Source: Phallusia fumigata (lineage: Eukaryota > Chordata > Ascidiacea > Phlebobranchia > Ascidiidae). From it: DNA of 46,226 bases. The notes under the pieces were generated by a model. That model saw nothing but the letters and a program-made list of their open reading frames with translations. It searched no databases and had not been told where the DNA came from. Numbering within the stretch: position 1 is the first letter of the stretch; each line of letters starts with the position of its first letter. Below, one piece after another: positions 1 to 11,200 of the stretch. The DNA is taken from NCBI GenBank assembly GCA_008931825.1, contig QXVZ01027555.1:1-46226 (forward strand), read 5' to 3'. Made by a program: the position numbers and the translations under genes.

Positions 1-289
1 TAATATTAACTAAGAGTGGATGCGAGGTAGAAACGTTATGAAGGGTCGCAAACGAAGTTTGTTATTTGAAAATTAAAACAAATAAAACTAGTTTAAAATT
101 TAAACGTCACGATCTCGCGTTTTTTACATTGTTTTAGCTTTATAGGAGAAACTTAATTGTGGTAAATAGGAAAGCAATAGTAGTAGTTTTCAGAATATTT
201 TAGAGTTTATGACCGACCGCCCTGTATTTTGATTTCAATATTTCGTAAAATATTTTAATAATTTTTACACTATTGCATTTTTGCTTCAG

Positions 290-363
290 ATCTTTAAACG
301 AGCATCAATAAGATGGGATCACATCTGGCTGTAGGATCGTCTTCGACACAAAATGTTCGACAG
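290..363 (+). other. Exon-like cassette A, first copy
   Basis: Acceptor TTTTTGCTTCAG at its left, donor CGACAG|GTAATT at its right; 74 bases against the family length of 80. It holds the family core TCTGGCTGTAGGAT and the end ACAAAATGTTCGACAG. The 3' half is homologous to cassette B, so A and B probably arose from one ancestor. Confidence 0.6.
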
Positions 364-537
364 GTAATTGCTATGGTGAATACCATTAACCATTTGAACT
401 TGCAACAAATCGAAATAGGCTTTGATCGTTGAAGACTAAGCAGGGTGCACACTGTTTAGCCTACGCGATATAGTTTGTTACAGGCAGTTTATGAAGACGA
501 ACTTGCATTTTTTGTCTCTGGTTTGTTTTTGTTTCAG

Positions 538-623
538 GAACTTTTGTCCTAACGCTGTCGGGAAAAAAATGGGAATTTGAGAGAAGACAGTTTCTGGCTT
601 TAGGATTGATTAATCGTCAACAG
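538..623 (+). other. Exon-like cassette B, shortened copy
   Basis: Acceptor TTTTTGTTTCAG, start GAACTTTTGTCC, donor CAACAG|GTGATT. At 86 bases it is shorter than the fullest B cassettes (108) because of internal deletions, while both splice borders remain. Preceded by the hp1 hairpin near 434-461. Confidence 0.55.
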
Positions 624-823
624 GTGATTAACTATAGTCAAGTACATTACCGGTTTAAACATACAATCTTAATTCAAATTTATGCATCTTATTTTTTACT
701 TCATTGAAAATAAATGGGTGTGAAAAATGGTGTCACATGTATACTGAACTTATTGGTTATGCTTCAGATTTTCGTCACAATCCACTTCGATTAAACATTT
801 CCTGCAAAAAATTTTTGTTTCAG

Positions 824-903
824 AACTTCAGACGGACATCAATAAGAAGAGTTCATATCTGGCTGTAAGATTGATCGAATTGCCGACACAAAATGCTCAA
901 CAG
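824..903 (+). other. Exon-like cassette A, 80-base type
   Basis: Acceptor TTTTTGTTTCAG, donor CTCAACAG|GTAATC, exactly 80 bases. The same length recurs at 7266-7345, 8093-8172, 10920-10999, 12279-12358 and, on the - strand, 41108-41187. One frame (entering after two bases) is open here, but it is not kept across copies, and 80 is not a multiple of three. Confidence 0.6.
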
Positions 904-1154
904 GTAATCGTTATACTTGCGAGCTTAGTTTAAAACTGTTTTGGCTAACCAGGGTGCACACTGTTTAGCGGTCGCACTATAATTGTGATATATGAATTGC
1001 AAAAAAGCGATAGAAAAAAGAGACGTTCTTGCTTGCTACGGAAGATGTTTCTGGATGTAAGATTGTTGAGATCGCCGGCACAAAATGCTCAACAAGCAAT
1101 TATTATCAAGTACATTAACAGTTCAAACTTTTTACGTTAAGTTTTAATCGGTGA

Positions 1155-1184
1155 AGACTAACCAGGGTGCACACTGTTTGGTCT
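1155..1184 (+). other. Intronic hairpin hp1 with a changed stem
   Basis: Left arm AGACTAA and right arm TTGGTCT pair fully, with one G-T. The usual arms are AGGCTAA and TTAGCCT, so a G-C pair has become A-T on both sides. Inner stem CAG/CTG closes a loop GGTGCACA that contains the palindrome GTGCAC. It sits between the degenerate cassette near 1095 and cassette B at 1259. Confidence 0.6.
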
Positions 1185-1258
1185 AAGCAATATAGTTTCT
1201 AACTGACAGTGTAAAGGAATACGGTTGCATTTTCTGTCTCTGCTATGTTTTGTTTCAG

Positions 1259-1379
1259 GAACATAATGTTGGCCTTACTGCTGTCAGAGAAAAACCGGAA
1301 TTTCGGAGAAGCTGAATTCAGGATTGGGGCATCTCTTAACTTCAAACGTTGCTGGGATCGCCGACACAACACTCAACAG
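1259..1379 (+). other. Exon-like cassette B with insertion
   Basis: Acceptor TTTTGTTTCAG, donor CTCAACAG|GTAATT, 121 bases. It carries the B start (GAACATAATG, then a shifted GGCCTTACTGCTGTC) and the common end. The insertion disrupts the frame seen in the fullest B copies. Confidence 0.5.
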
Positions 1380-2345
1380 GTAATTGCTACACTACATTTG
1401 CAAATTATTTTATAAATGTTTTACAAACAGTTCTAATTTAAGAGGCTAATCAGGGTGCACACTGCTGAGTCTTCGCGAATTACTATTTGCGATACGCTTT
1501 GCCATTGGCCAACGAAAAGAGATAAACTGCCATTTTCTGTCTCTGGTAATCTTTGTTTCAGGTACTTTTCTTACTTTCGTCGAAGGAAACTGTAAATTGG
1601 AAGGGAGGCTTTCTATCTTGGTATGAAAGACGCTTCGAACTGTGAGATTGCTTGGATCTCGGACACAAAATGCTCAACAGGTAACTAGCATCACATACAG
1701 TGCAAAGGAATAAGTTTACATTTTCGGTCTCTGCCATGTTTTTGTTTCAGGAACTTTGGCCTTACTGCTGTCGGTGAAGATCGCAACTTTGGAGACAACG
1801 ACTTCATGCTCAACAGGTAACTAACTGTGCACACTCACTGTTTAGTCTAATAGATATGGTTTGTAACTTCAGTCGAGCATTTATAAGAGGAGCCCATATC
1901 TGGTTGAAATGTTGCTGGGATCGCCGGCACAAAATGCTTAACAGGTAATTACGATTCTACACTTGCAAGATTATTTCAGAAATGTTTTACGATTTTTTCC
2001 GTTTTGGGAATGTGATTGCGATGGGAAGTGTACACAGATGAACTTACATTTTTTGTCTCTGCTACGTTTTTACTTCAGGAACTTTTGGTCCTATAACGCT
2101 GTCGGTGAAGTTCGGAACTTTGGAGAAAACCAGCTTGCCAACTCAAAACTTTGTAATGCTCAACAGGTGATTACCTAGTAACATTAGCGACTTAAACTTG
2201 TTTTAGGATTAGTTTTGTTTGGTGATGGCTAACCATGGTGCACACTGTTTAGCCTACGCGATACGATTATTTGCGATATGGTTTACTGCAGGCAATATAT
2301 AAAAATGTTTTTGCATTTTTCTGTCTCTTGCAATCTTTGTTTCAG

Positions 2346-2453
2346 GAACTGTGCCCTTACCGCTGTCGTGGAAAGATTGGAATTTTGAAGGAGAACATTT
2401 CTGGTTGTAGGATTGCTGGGATCGCTGACTCCAAACAGTTTAATGCTCAACAG
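2346..2453 (+). other. Exon-like cassette B, full 108-base form
   Basis: Acceptor TCTTTGTTTCAG, donor CTCAACAG|GTAATT, exactly 108 bases. It reads open for 36 codons, beginning ELCPYRCRGK and ending DSKQFNAQQ. The copies at 7076-7183 and 14559-14666 have the same length and frame; most other B copies are frameshifted by one-base deletions in the GGGGAAAG run. This may be the ancestral coding exon, or chance openness in a short non-coding exon. No family match is recognised. Confidence 0.6.
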
Positions 2454-2548
2454 GTAATTAACATTAACATTTAACAATTAACATTTTATAACTGTGCGCA
2501 ATTATCAGCGATTCATTTGTTGATTTGTCACTTCTGCACTTGTTTTAG

Positions 2549-2635
2549 ATGTGAAATCTTGAGACCATCATTAAAAAGAAGAGCCCATATTTGACTGTAA
2601 GATTGCTGGGATAGCCGACACAAAATGCTTAACAG
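2549..2635 (+). other. Exon-like cassette A, longer variant
   Basis: Acceptor CACTTGTTTTAG, donor CTTAACAG|GTAATT. It starts ATGTGAAATCTTGAG, a longer 5' part than the 80-base form, also seen at 9271 and 14291. Followed by hp1 with core at 2708. Confidence 0.5.
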
Positions 2636-3326
2636 GTAATTGCTACACTTCACTTTCGAGCTAAGTTCAAAACGCTTTAATATTTGTTTGATTAGAGGCT
2701 AACCAGGGTGCACATTGTTTAGCCTACGTGATATGATTATTTGCGATATGGTTTACTATAGGCAGTGTTAGGAAAAGAACTTGCGTTTTTTTGTCTCTGC
2801 TACGTTTTTGTTTCAGGAAAAATTGGAATTAGGAAGGAGAACATTTCTAGCTGTAGGATTAATGGGATCGCTGACTCAAACAAACAACCAAACAGTTTAA
2901 TGCTCAACAGATAATTAACTCTGTTGGTCTAATAAGTTTCATAACTGTGCGTAATTAACAGGGAATCATTTTTGATTTGACAATTTTGTTTCAGAATCTA
3001 AAACGATTAACAAGAGGAGCTCATATCTGGCTGTAAGATTGCTGGGATCGTCGACACAAAATCCTCAACAAGTAAATGGTATCATGTATATTAACAATTT
3101 AAACTTCGTAGTCTGATTCCCTTTCCGCTGTCAGGAAAATATCGGAATTTCAGAGAGACCGTTTCTGAATGTAGGAGTGATGAGATCTCTTAACTTGAAA
3201 CGACTTGGTGCTCAACAGGTAATTGGATGTAATCAAGAACATTACCGAATATAAAAATGTTTGTTTCACGATATTTTTTGATTGGTGAAGGCTATAACAA
3301 GGGTGCGCGCTGTTTAGCGATGCGTT

Positions 3327-3575
3327 TTGCTATTAGCAGTGTATAGAGATGACATTTTTCTCGTTATGAAAGAGGTTTCTACCACGGAAAAGTTCGGACA
3401 GCGGTCAAGCAGCCATCCACGACTTTACTTTTTTCAAAGAGAACAAGTTGGCCAATGCGAAATCATATATATTGGTCTTCATCAGGTATTTTACTCTTGT
3501 TGTCGTTGCCTGTTTGCCAAAATATTCTGTTTCACACAATTGAAATACATCAATGCTGGACTCGTGATGGTTGTG
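3327..3575. other. Unassigned stretch before the minisatellite
   Basis: A hp1 remnant with a broken loop (GTGCGC, 3302-3307) lies just to the left. This stretch then departs from cassette sequence. No splice-bounded block is seen. A long reading frame starts at 3327 and runs into the repeat, but it is open only because the repeat period is a multiple of three. Confidence 0.4.
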
Positions 3576-6500
3576 AATGCATTTATTGATCTCCTGTTGG
3601 TTGTGTATGTATTTGTTGCTGTCGTATTTGTTGTGTATGCATTTGTTGATCTCCTATTTGTTGTGTATGTGTTTGTTGATGTCGTATTTATTGTGTATGT
3701 ATTTGTTGATGTCGTATTTGTTGTGTATGTATTTGTTGATGTCGTATTTGTTGTGTATGTATTTGTTGATGTCGTATTTGTTGTGTATGTATTTGTTGAT
3801 GTCGTATTTGTTGTGTATGTATTTGATGATTTCGTATTGGTTGTGTATGTATGTCTTGATCTCGTATTGGTTGTGTATGTATATGTTGATCTCTTATTTG
3901 ATGTGTATGTATATGTTGATTTCGTATTTGTTGTGTATGTATTTGTTGATGTCGTATTTGTTGTGTATGTATTTGATGATGTCGTATTTGTTGTGTATGT
4001 ATTTGTTGATGTCGTATTTGTTGTGTATGTATGTGTTGATCTCTTATTGGTTGTGTATGTATGTTTTGATCCCGTATTGGTTGTGTATGTATGTCTTGAT
4101 CTCGTATTTGTTGTGTATGTATTTGATGATGTCGTATTTGTTGATGTCGTATTTGTTGGGTATGTATTTGATGATTTCGTATTGGTTGTGTATATTTATG
4201 TTTCTCTCGTAATGTTTGTGTATGTACTTGTTGATCTCGTGTTGGTCGTGTATGTATATGTTGATCTCTTATTTGTTGTGTATGAATGTGTCGATCTCTT
4301 ATTGGTTGTGTATGTATGTTTTGATCCCGTATTGGTTGTGTATGTATGTCTTGATCTCGTATTTGTTGTGTATGTATTTGATGATGTCGTATTTGTTGAT
4401 GTCGTATTTGTTGGGTATGTATTTGATGATTTCGTATTGGTTGTGTATATTTATGTTTCTCTCGTAATGTTTGTGTATGTACTTGTTGATCTCGTGTTGG
4501 TCGTGTATGTATATGTTGATCTCTTATTTGTTGTGTATGAATGTGTCGATCTCTTATTGGTTGTGTATGTATGTTTTGATCCCGTATTGGTTGTGTATGT
4601 ATGTCTTGATCTCGTATTTGTTGTGTATGTATTTGATGATGTCGTATTTGTTGATGTCGTATTTGTTGGGTATGTATTTGATGATTTCGTATTGGTTGTG
4701 TATATTTATGTTTCTCTCGTAATGTTTGTGTATGTACTTGTTGATCTCGTGTTGGTCGTGTATGTATATGTTGATCTCTTATTTGTTGTGTATGAATGTG
4801 TCGATCTCTTATTGGTTGTGTATGTATGTTTTGATCCCGTATTGGTTGTGTATGTATGTCTTGATCTCGTATTTGTTGTGTATGTATTTGATGATGTCGT
4901 ATTTGTTGATGTCGTATTTGTTGGGTATGTATTTGATGATTTCGTATTGGTTGTGTATATTTATGTTTCTCTCGTAATGTTTGTGTATGTACTTGTTGAT
5001 CTCGTGTTGGTCGTGTATGTATATGTTGATCTCTTATTTGTTGTGTATGAATGTGTCGATCTCTTATTGGTTGTGTATGTATGTTTTGATCCCGTATTGG
5101 TTGTGTATGTATGTCTTGATCTCGTATTTGTTGTGTATGTATTTGATGATGTCGTATTTGTTGATGTCGTATTTGTTGGGTATGTATTTGATGATTTCGT
5201 ATTGGTTGTGTATATTTATGTTTCTCTCGTAATGTTTGTGTATGTACTTGTTGATCTCGTGTTGGTTGTGTATGTATATGTTGATCTCCCATTGGTTGTG
5301 TATGTATATGTTGATCTCGTATTTGTTGTGTATGTTTATGTTGATCTCGTGTTGGTTATGTATTTTTATGTCGATCTCGTATTGGTTGTGTATGTATATC
5401 TTGATCTCGTATTGGTTATTTAGGTATATGTTTCTTTCGTAATGTTTGTGTATGTATTTGTTAATCTCGTATTAGTTATAAATGGTCATTTTGATTTCGT
5501 ATTGGTTGTGTATGTTTATGTTTCTCTCGTAATGTTTGTGTATGCACTTGTTGATCTCGTGTTGGTTGTGTATGTATATGTTGATCTCCCATTGGTTGTG
5601 TATGTATATGTTGATCTCTTATTTGTTGTGTATGTATGTGTTGATCTCGTATTGGTTGTGTATGTATATGTTGCTCTCGTATTTGTTGTGTATGTTTTTG
5701 TTTCGTATCCGTTGTTTATGTATGTGTTGATCTCGTATTGGTTATGTATTTTATGATCTCGTATTGGTTATGTATTTTATGTCGATCTCGTATTGGTTGT
5801 GTATGTGTATGTTGATCTCTGATTTGTTGTGTATTTATGTTGATCTCGTATTGGTTGTGTATGTATGAGTTGATCTCGTATTGGTTGTATATGTATACGT
5901 TGATCTCCTATTTGTTGTGTATATATATATATGTTGATGTCGTATTGGTTTTTATGTATATGTTTATTTCGTACTGTTTGTGTATTTATTTGTTAATGTC
6001 GTATTGGTTGTGTATGTATATGTTGATTTTGTATTGGTTGTGTATGTGTATCTTGATCTCATATTGGTTGTGTATGTATATCTTAATGTCGTATTGGTTG
6101 AGTATGTATTTGTTGATCTCGTATTGGTTGTGTATGTATTTGCTGTTCTCCTATTGGTTGTGTATGTATGTGTTGATCTCGTATTGTTTGAGTATGTATA
6201 TGTTGATCTTGTATTTGTTGTGTATGTTTATGTTGGTCTCGTATTGGTTATGTATTTTTATGTCGATATCGTATTGGTTGTGTATGTGTGAGCTGATCTT
6301 TTATTTGTTTTGTATGTATTTGTTGTGCATGTATTTGTTGATCTCGTATTGGTTGTGTATAAATGTGTTGATCTCGTATTTTTTGTGTATGTATTTGTTG
6401 ATCTTTTACTGGTTGTGTATGTATTTGTTGCTCTCTTATTGGTGTGTATGTATTTGTTGATCTCATTGGTTGTGTATGTATGTGTTGATTTCATATTGGC

Positions 6501-6978
6501 TGTATATTTATATGTTGATCGCGTATTTTTGTGTATGTACATATTGATCTCTTATTGGTTGTGTATGTATTTGTTGATTTCGTAACGGTTGTGTATGTTT
6601 TGTTGTGTATATATTTGTTGATCTCGTGTTGGTTGTGTTTGTATATCTTGATCTCGTATTTGTTGTTGATATCTTGTTGATCTCGTATTTGTTGTGTATG
6701 TGTATGTTGATCTCTTATTGGTTGTGTATGTATTTGTTGGTCTCGTAACGGTTGTGTACGTTTATGTTGAGATCGGATTTGTTGCGTTTGTATTTGTGGT
6801 TCTCTTATTTGTTGTGCATGTTTCTTTTGACCTCGCATTGGTTGTGTATGTATATCTTGATCTCGTATTGCTTGTTTATGTATTTTTGGTTGTGTATGTA
6901 AATCTTGATCTCGTATTGGTTGTTTATGTATGTGTTTTTGTCGTAAAGTTTGTGTATGTATGTGTTGATCTCTTATTG
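3576..6978 (+). repeat. 30-bp minisatellite, left array
   Basis: About 110 tandem units of 30 bases, each made of TTGTGTATGTATTTGTTGAT followed by GTCGTATTTG or close variants. Because 30 is divisible by three and the unit lacks stops, several frames stay open for hundreds of codons on both strands (decapeptides such as VYVFVDVVFV and HTQQIRHQQI). These frames are very probably not genes. At its right end the repeat abuts the 3' half of an hp1 hairpin (ACTGTTTCGCCTATGCG), so it interrupts a cassette intron. The same unit recurs at 22438-23755 and, inverted, at 24690-26060. Confidence 0.9.
4028..5302 (+). repeat. 255-bp higher-order repeat in the minisatellite
   Basis: Five nearly identical copies with period 255 (eight and a half 30-bp units), recognised by the variant TTTTGATCCCG recurring every 255 bases from about 4060. 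Within the block, copies look almost base-identical, while neighbouring 30-bp units differ. This indicates recent amplification by unequal exchange or slippage. Confidence 0.85.
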
Positions 6979-7075
6979 GTTACTGTTTCGCCTATGCGAT
7001 ACCATTGTTTGCGATATGGTTTACTGTAGGCAATATATATTTGCATTTTTCTCTCTCTGGCAATCTTTGTTTCAG

Positions 7076-7183
7076 GAACTGTGCCCTTTCCGCTGTCGGG
7101 GAAAGATTGGAATTAGGAAGGAGAACATTTCTGACTATAGGATTGCTGGGATCGCTGACTCCAAACAGTTTAATGCTCAACAG
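7076..7183 (+). other. Exon-like cassette B, 108-base open copy
   Basis: Acceptor TCTTTGTTTCAG, donor CTCAACAG|GTAATT. Open for 36 codons, starting ELCPFRCRGK. It follows directly after the minisatellite and the truncated hairpin, so its upstream intron begins in repeat DNA. Confidence 0.6.
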
Positions 7184-7265
7184 GTAATTAACATTAAGTT
7201 TTATAACTGTGCGTTATTACCAGCGATTCATTTTTTGATTTGACACTTCTGCACTTTTGTTTCAG

Positions 7266-7345
7266 AACTTTGGACGAGAATTGACTAGAGGAGCCCACAT
7301 CTGGCTATAAGATTGCTGGGATCGCCGACACAAAATGCTTAACAG
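7266..7345 (+). other. Exon-like cassette A, 80-base type
   Basis: Acceptor ACTTTTGTTTCAG, donor CTTAACAG|GTAATC. The hairpin in the following intron (7411-7420 region) has lost four loop bases, a natural variant without GTGCAC. Confidence 0.6.
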
Positions 7346-8232
7346 GTAATCACAATATTATACTTGCGAGCTTAGTTTGAAACTCTTTAGGGTCAGTTTA
7401 ATCAAAGGCTAACCAGGCACACTGTTAAGCCTGCGCGATATGATTATTTGCGATATGGTTTGCCACAGGCAATGTATGAAGTTGTTTTTGCATTTTCTGT
7501 CTTTGGCAATCTTTGTTTCAGGAACTGTGACCTTACCGCTGTCGGAGAAAGATCAGAATTTTGGAGAAGAGTATTTTCGACTGTTGGATTTTTGTAATCG
7601 CTAACTCCAAACATTTTAATGCTCAACTCGTAATTAACATTAAATTTTATTACTCACTTCTGCACTTCTACTTCAGATCTTTAAACGAGCATCGATAAGA
7701 GGAGCTCATATCTGGCTGTAAGATTGCTGGCATCGCCGACACAAAATGCTCAACAGGTAATTGCTACACATTACTTGCGAGCTTAGTTTAAAACTGTTTT
7801 AGAATCAGTTTGATTAAAAGCTAACCAGGGTGCACACTGTTTAGCCAACGCTACGATAGGCAATGTATAAAGATGAATTTGCATTTTCTTTCTCTGGTAC
7901 GTTTTTGTTTTAGGAACTGTGTCCTTACCGCTGTGAGGAGAACATTCCTTGCTGTAGGATTGTTTGGATAGCTGACTCAAAACAGTTTAATGCTTAACAG
8001 GTAGTTAACTGTGTTTGGTCCATTACGTTTCATAACTATGGATAATCAAAAGCGATTATTTTTTAATTGGCAATTCTGCATTTTTGTTTCAGATCGTCAG
8101 ACAAGCATTAATTAGAGGGGCCCATATCTGTCTGTAAGATTTATGGGATCGCCGACACAAAATGCTCAACAGGTAATCACAATACTATACTTGCGAGCTT
8201 AGTTTAAAACTCGTTAGGATCAGTTTGATTTA

Positions 8233-8262
8233 AGGCTAACCAGGGTGCACACTGTTTAGCCT
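8233..8262 (+). other. Intronic hairpin hp1, consensus copy
   Basis: Left arm AGGCTAA (8233-8239), inner stem CAG/CTG, loop GGTGCACA with the GTGCAC palindrome at 8245-8250, right arm TTAGCCT (8256-8262). One C-T mismatch separates inner and outer stems. The 3' flank CTACGCGATACGATTATTTG is also conserved from copy to copy. About 60 bases separate it from the upstream donor at 8172. Confidence 0.75.
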
Positions 8263-11200
8263 ACGCGATACGATTATTTGCGATATGGTTTGCCATTGTC
8301 ATAGGCAGTGTATAAACATGTATATTTGCATTTTCTGTCTCTGCTATGTTTTTGTTTTAGGAACTTGGCCTTACCGCTGTCGGGGAAAGATCGGAACTTT
8401 GGAGGAAACGGCTAACTAACTATAGTTAAGTACATGACCGAATGAAACCTTTTAATCTCAGTTCAAAATGTTTGTTTCACGACAAGCTTTGGTGAAGGCT
8501 AACCAGGGTGCACACTGTTTAGCCTACGCAATACGATTATTTGCGATATGGTTTACTATAGGCAGTGTATAAAGATGTATTTGCATTTTCTGTCTCTGCT
8601 CTGTTTTTGTTTCAGGAAAAATCGGATCTTGGAAGGAGAACATTTCTGGTTAAAAGACTGCATGGATCCCTGACTCCAAACAGTTTAATGCAAAACAGGT
8701 AATTAACTAAGTTTCTTAACTGTGCGTAATTAACCTTGGTGGACGAGAGTGTACACTTGATCGAATCTGTATTTTGATTCCAATGTTTGAACCATAAAAT
8801 TTGATAACTATGCGTATTTAACAACAATTCATTTTTGACGTTAAAACTTTTGCACTTATGTTTCAGAACTTCAGACGAGCATCGATAAGAGAAGCCCATA
8901 TTTGGTTGTAGATTGCTGGGGTCGCCGACACAAAACGCTCAACGGGTAATTGCTACACTACACTTGCAAGTTTTGGTTGGTGAAGGCTAACCAGGGTGAG
9001 TATTTGCGATATGGTTTACTGTAGGCAGGGTATAAAGATGTATTTGCATTTTCTATCTCTCTCTGCTATGTTTTTGTTTCAGGAACTGTGGCCTTACCGC
9101 TGTCAGGAAAGATTGGAATTTGGAAGGAGAACATTTCTGGCTGTACGATTGCTGGGATCGCTGACTCCAAACAATTATTGCTCAACAGGTGATTAACATT
9201 AAGTTTTAAACTTGGGGGTTATTACCAGCGATTCATTTGTTGATTTGTCACTTCTGCACTTTTCTTTCAGATCTGATATCTTGAGACGATCATTATAAAG
9301 ATGAGCTCATATCTGGCTGTAAGATTGCTGGGAACGCCGACACAAAGTAAACAGGTAATCACAATACTATACTTGTGAGCTTAATTGAAAACTGTTTTAG
9401 GATCAGTGTGATTAAAGGCTACCAGGGTGCACACTGTTTAGCATACGCGATATGATATTTGCGATATGGTTTACTATAGGCAATGTATAGAAAGGTGTAT
9501 TTGCATTTTCTGTCTCTGTCAATCTTTGTTTCAGGAACTTTGGCCTTACCGCTGTCGGGAAAGATTGGAATTAGGAAGGAGAACATTTTTGGTTGTAGGA
9601 TTGCTGGGACTGCTGACTCCAAACAGTTTAATGCTCAACAGGTAATCAACTGTGACTTGCAACAGTATTTCAGAAATGATTTACGATCAGTTTTGATAGG
9701 TGAAGGCTAACCAGGGTGCACACTGCTTAGCTTAAGCGATACGATTATTTGCGATATGGTTTTAAATGGGAAGTGTATACAGATGAACTTGCATTTTTTT
9801 GTCTCCGCTACGTTTTTGTTTCAGTAACTTGGTCCCTACCGCTATCGGGGAAAGATCGGAACTTTGGAGAAAACCAGCTTGCCAACTCAAAACGGTGTAA
9901 TGCTCAACAGGTAATTACCTTTAGTTAAGTGCATGAGGGATATAAACTTGTTTTACGATAAGTTTTGTCTGGTGAAGGCTAACCAGGGTGCACACTGTTT
10001 AGCCTACGCGATACGATTATTTGCGATATGGTTTACTATAGGCAGTGTATAAAGAAGAACTTGCGTTTTTTTGTCTCTGCTGCGTTTTTATTTCGGCCTT
10101 GACGCTGTCGGGAAAGATTGGAATTAAGGAGAACATTTCTGGCTGTAGGATTGCTGGGATCGCTGACTCCAAACAATTAATGCTCAACAGGTAATTAACT
10201 GTGTTGGTCTATTAAGTTTCATAACTGTGCGTAATTAATAGCGATTCACTGTTTTATTTGACACTTTTTCAATTTTGTTTCAGAACCTAAGACGAGCATT
10301 AACAAGAGCGCACAAAATCCTCAACAAGTAATTAGTATCATATACATTAACAATTCAAACTTCGTAGTCTGATTCAAAAATATTTTTATGGTAAGTTTGG
10401 TGAAGACTAACCAGGGTGCGCACGGTTAAGCCTTTGCCATGTGGTTTTCTATGAGCAGTGTATAGAGATGAACTTGCATTTTCTGCCTCTGGTAAATTTT
10501 TGTTTTGAGATATTTGGTCTTACCGCTGTCAGGGAAATATTTCAGAGAAGACCACTTCTGGATGTAGGACTGATGAGATCTCTTAACTTGAAACGTGTTT
10601 GTGCTCAACAGGTAATTAGATGTAGACAAGTACAGTTCCGATTACAAAGATGTTCGTTTCACGATAAGTTTTGATTGGTGAAGGCTATAACCAGGGTGCA
10701 CATTGTTTAGCGATGCGTTTTGCTAAAGGCAATGTATAGAGATTAGTTTTCATTTTTTGTCTCTAGAATGTTTTGTTTTAGGAACTTAGTTCGTCCTTGC
10801 TACTGTCAGGGAAAGAGCTCTGTATTTTGATTCCAATGTTTGAACCATAGAATTTGACAACTGTGCATATTTAACAACAATTCATTTTTGACGTTGACAC
10901 TTCTGCACTTTTGTTTCAGAACTATGGACGATCATTAATAAGAGGAGCCCATATCTGGTTGTAAGATTGCTGGGATCGCCGACACAAAATGCTCAACAGG
11001 TAATTACAATACTACACTTGCGAGCTTAGTTTAAAACTGTTTTAGAATCAGTTTGTTTAAAGGCTAACCAGGGTGCACACTGTTTAGCATACGCGGTACG
11101 ATTGTTTGCGATATGGTTTACTACAGGCGATGTATAAAGATATATTTGCATTTTCTGTCTCTGGCAATCTTTGTTTCAGGAACTGTGGCCTTACCGCTAT

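Larger units (their letters stand above)
1..3322 (+). ncRNA. Left exon-cassette array, first block
   Basis: Alternating exon-like cassettes A and B, all on the + strand, probably exons of a spliced non-coding RNA. Blocks bounded by acceptor and donor: A at 290-363, 824-903, about 1873-1944, 2549-2635, 2995-3071; B at 538-623, 1259-1379, 1562-1680, 1751-1816, 2079-2166, 2346-2453, 2817-2910. Acceptors read TTTGTTTCAG or close; donors mostly CAG|GTAATT. A degenerate cassette lies at about 1021-1095. A-to-B introns carry the GTGCAC hairpin, with cores at 445, 954, 1167, 1455, 2238 and 2708; 1827 and 3302 are decayed. B-to-A introns lack it. Exons differ by indels that break any single frame, which argues against a protein. 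The array continues off the left edge, so its promoter is not visible. Seen: borders and hairpins. Inferred: transcription. Confidence 0.6.

Noticed and set aside
3688..5292. 534-codon Gln/His-rich frame on the - strand
   Set aside because: Antisense product of the same 30-bp repeat; no start context or splice signal.
3327..5423. 698-codon frame of hydrophobic decapeptides in the minisatellite
   Set aside because: The repeat period (30) is a multiple of three and the unit has no stop, so several frames on both strands are open at once. No signal separates this frame from the others.
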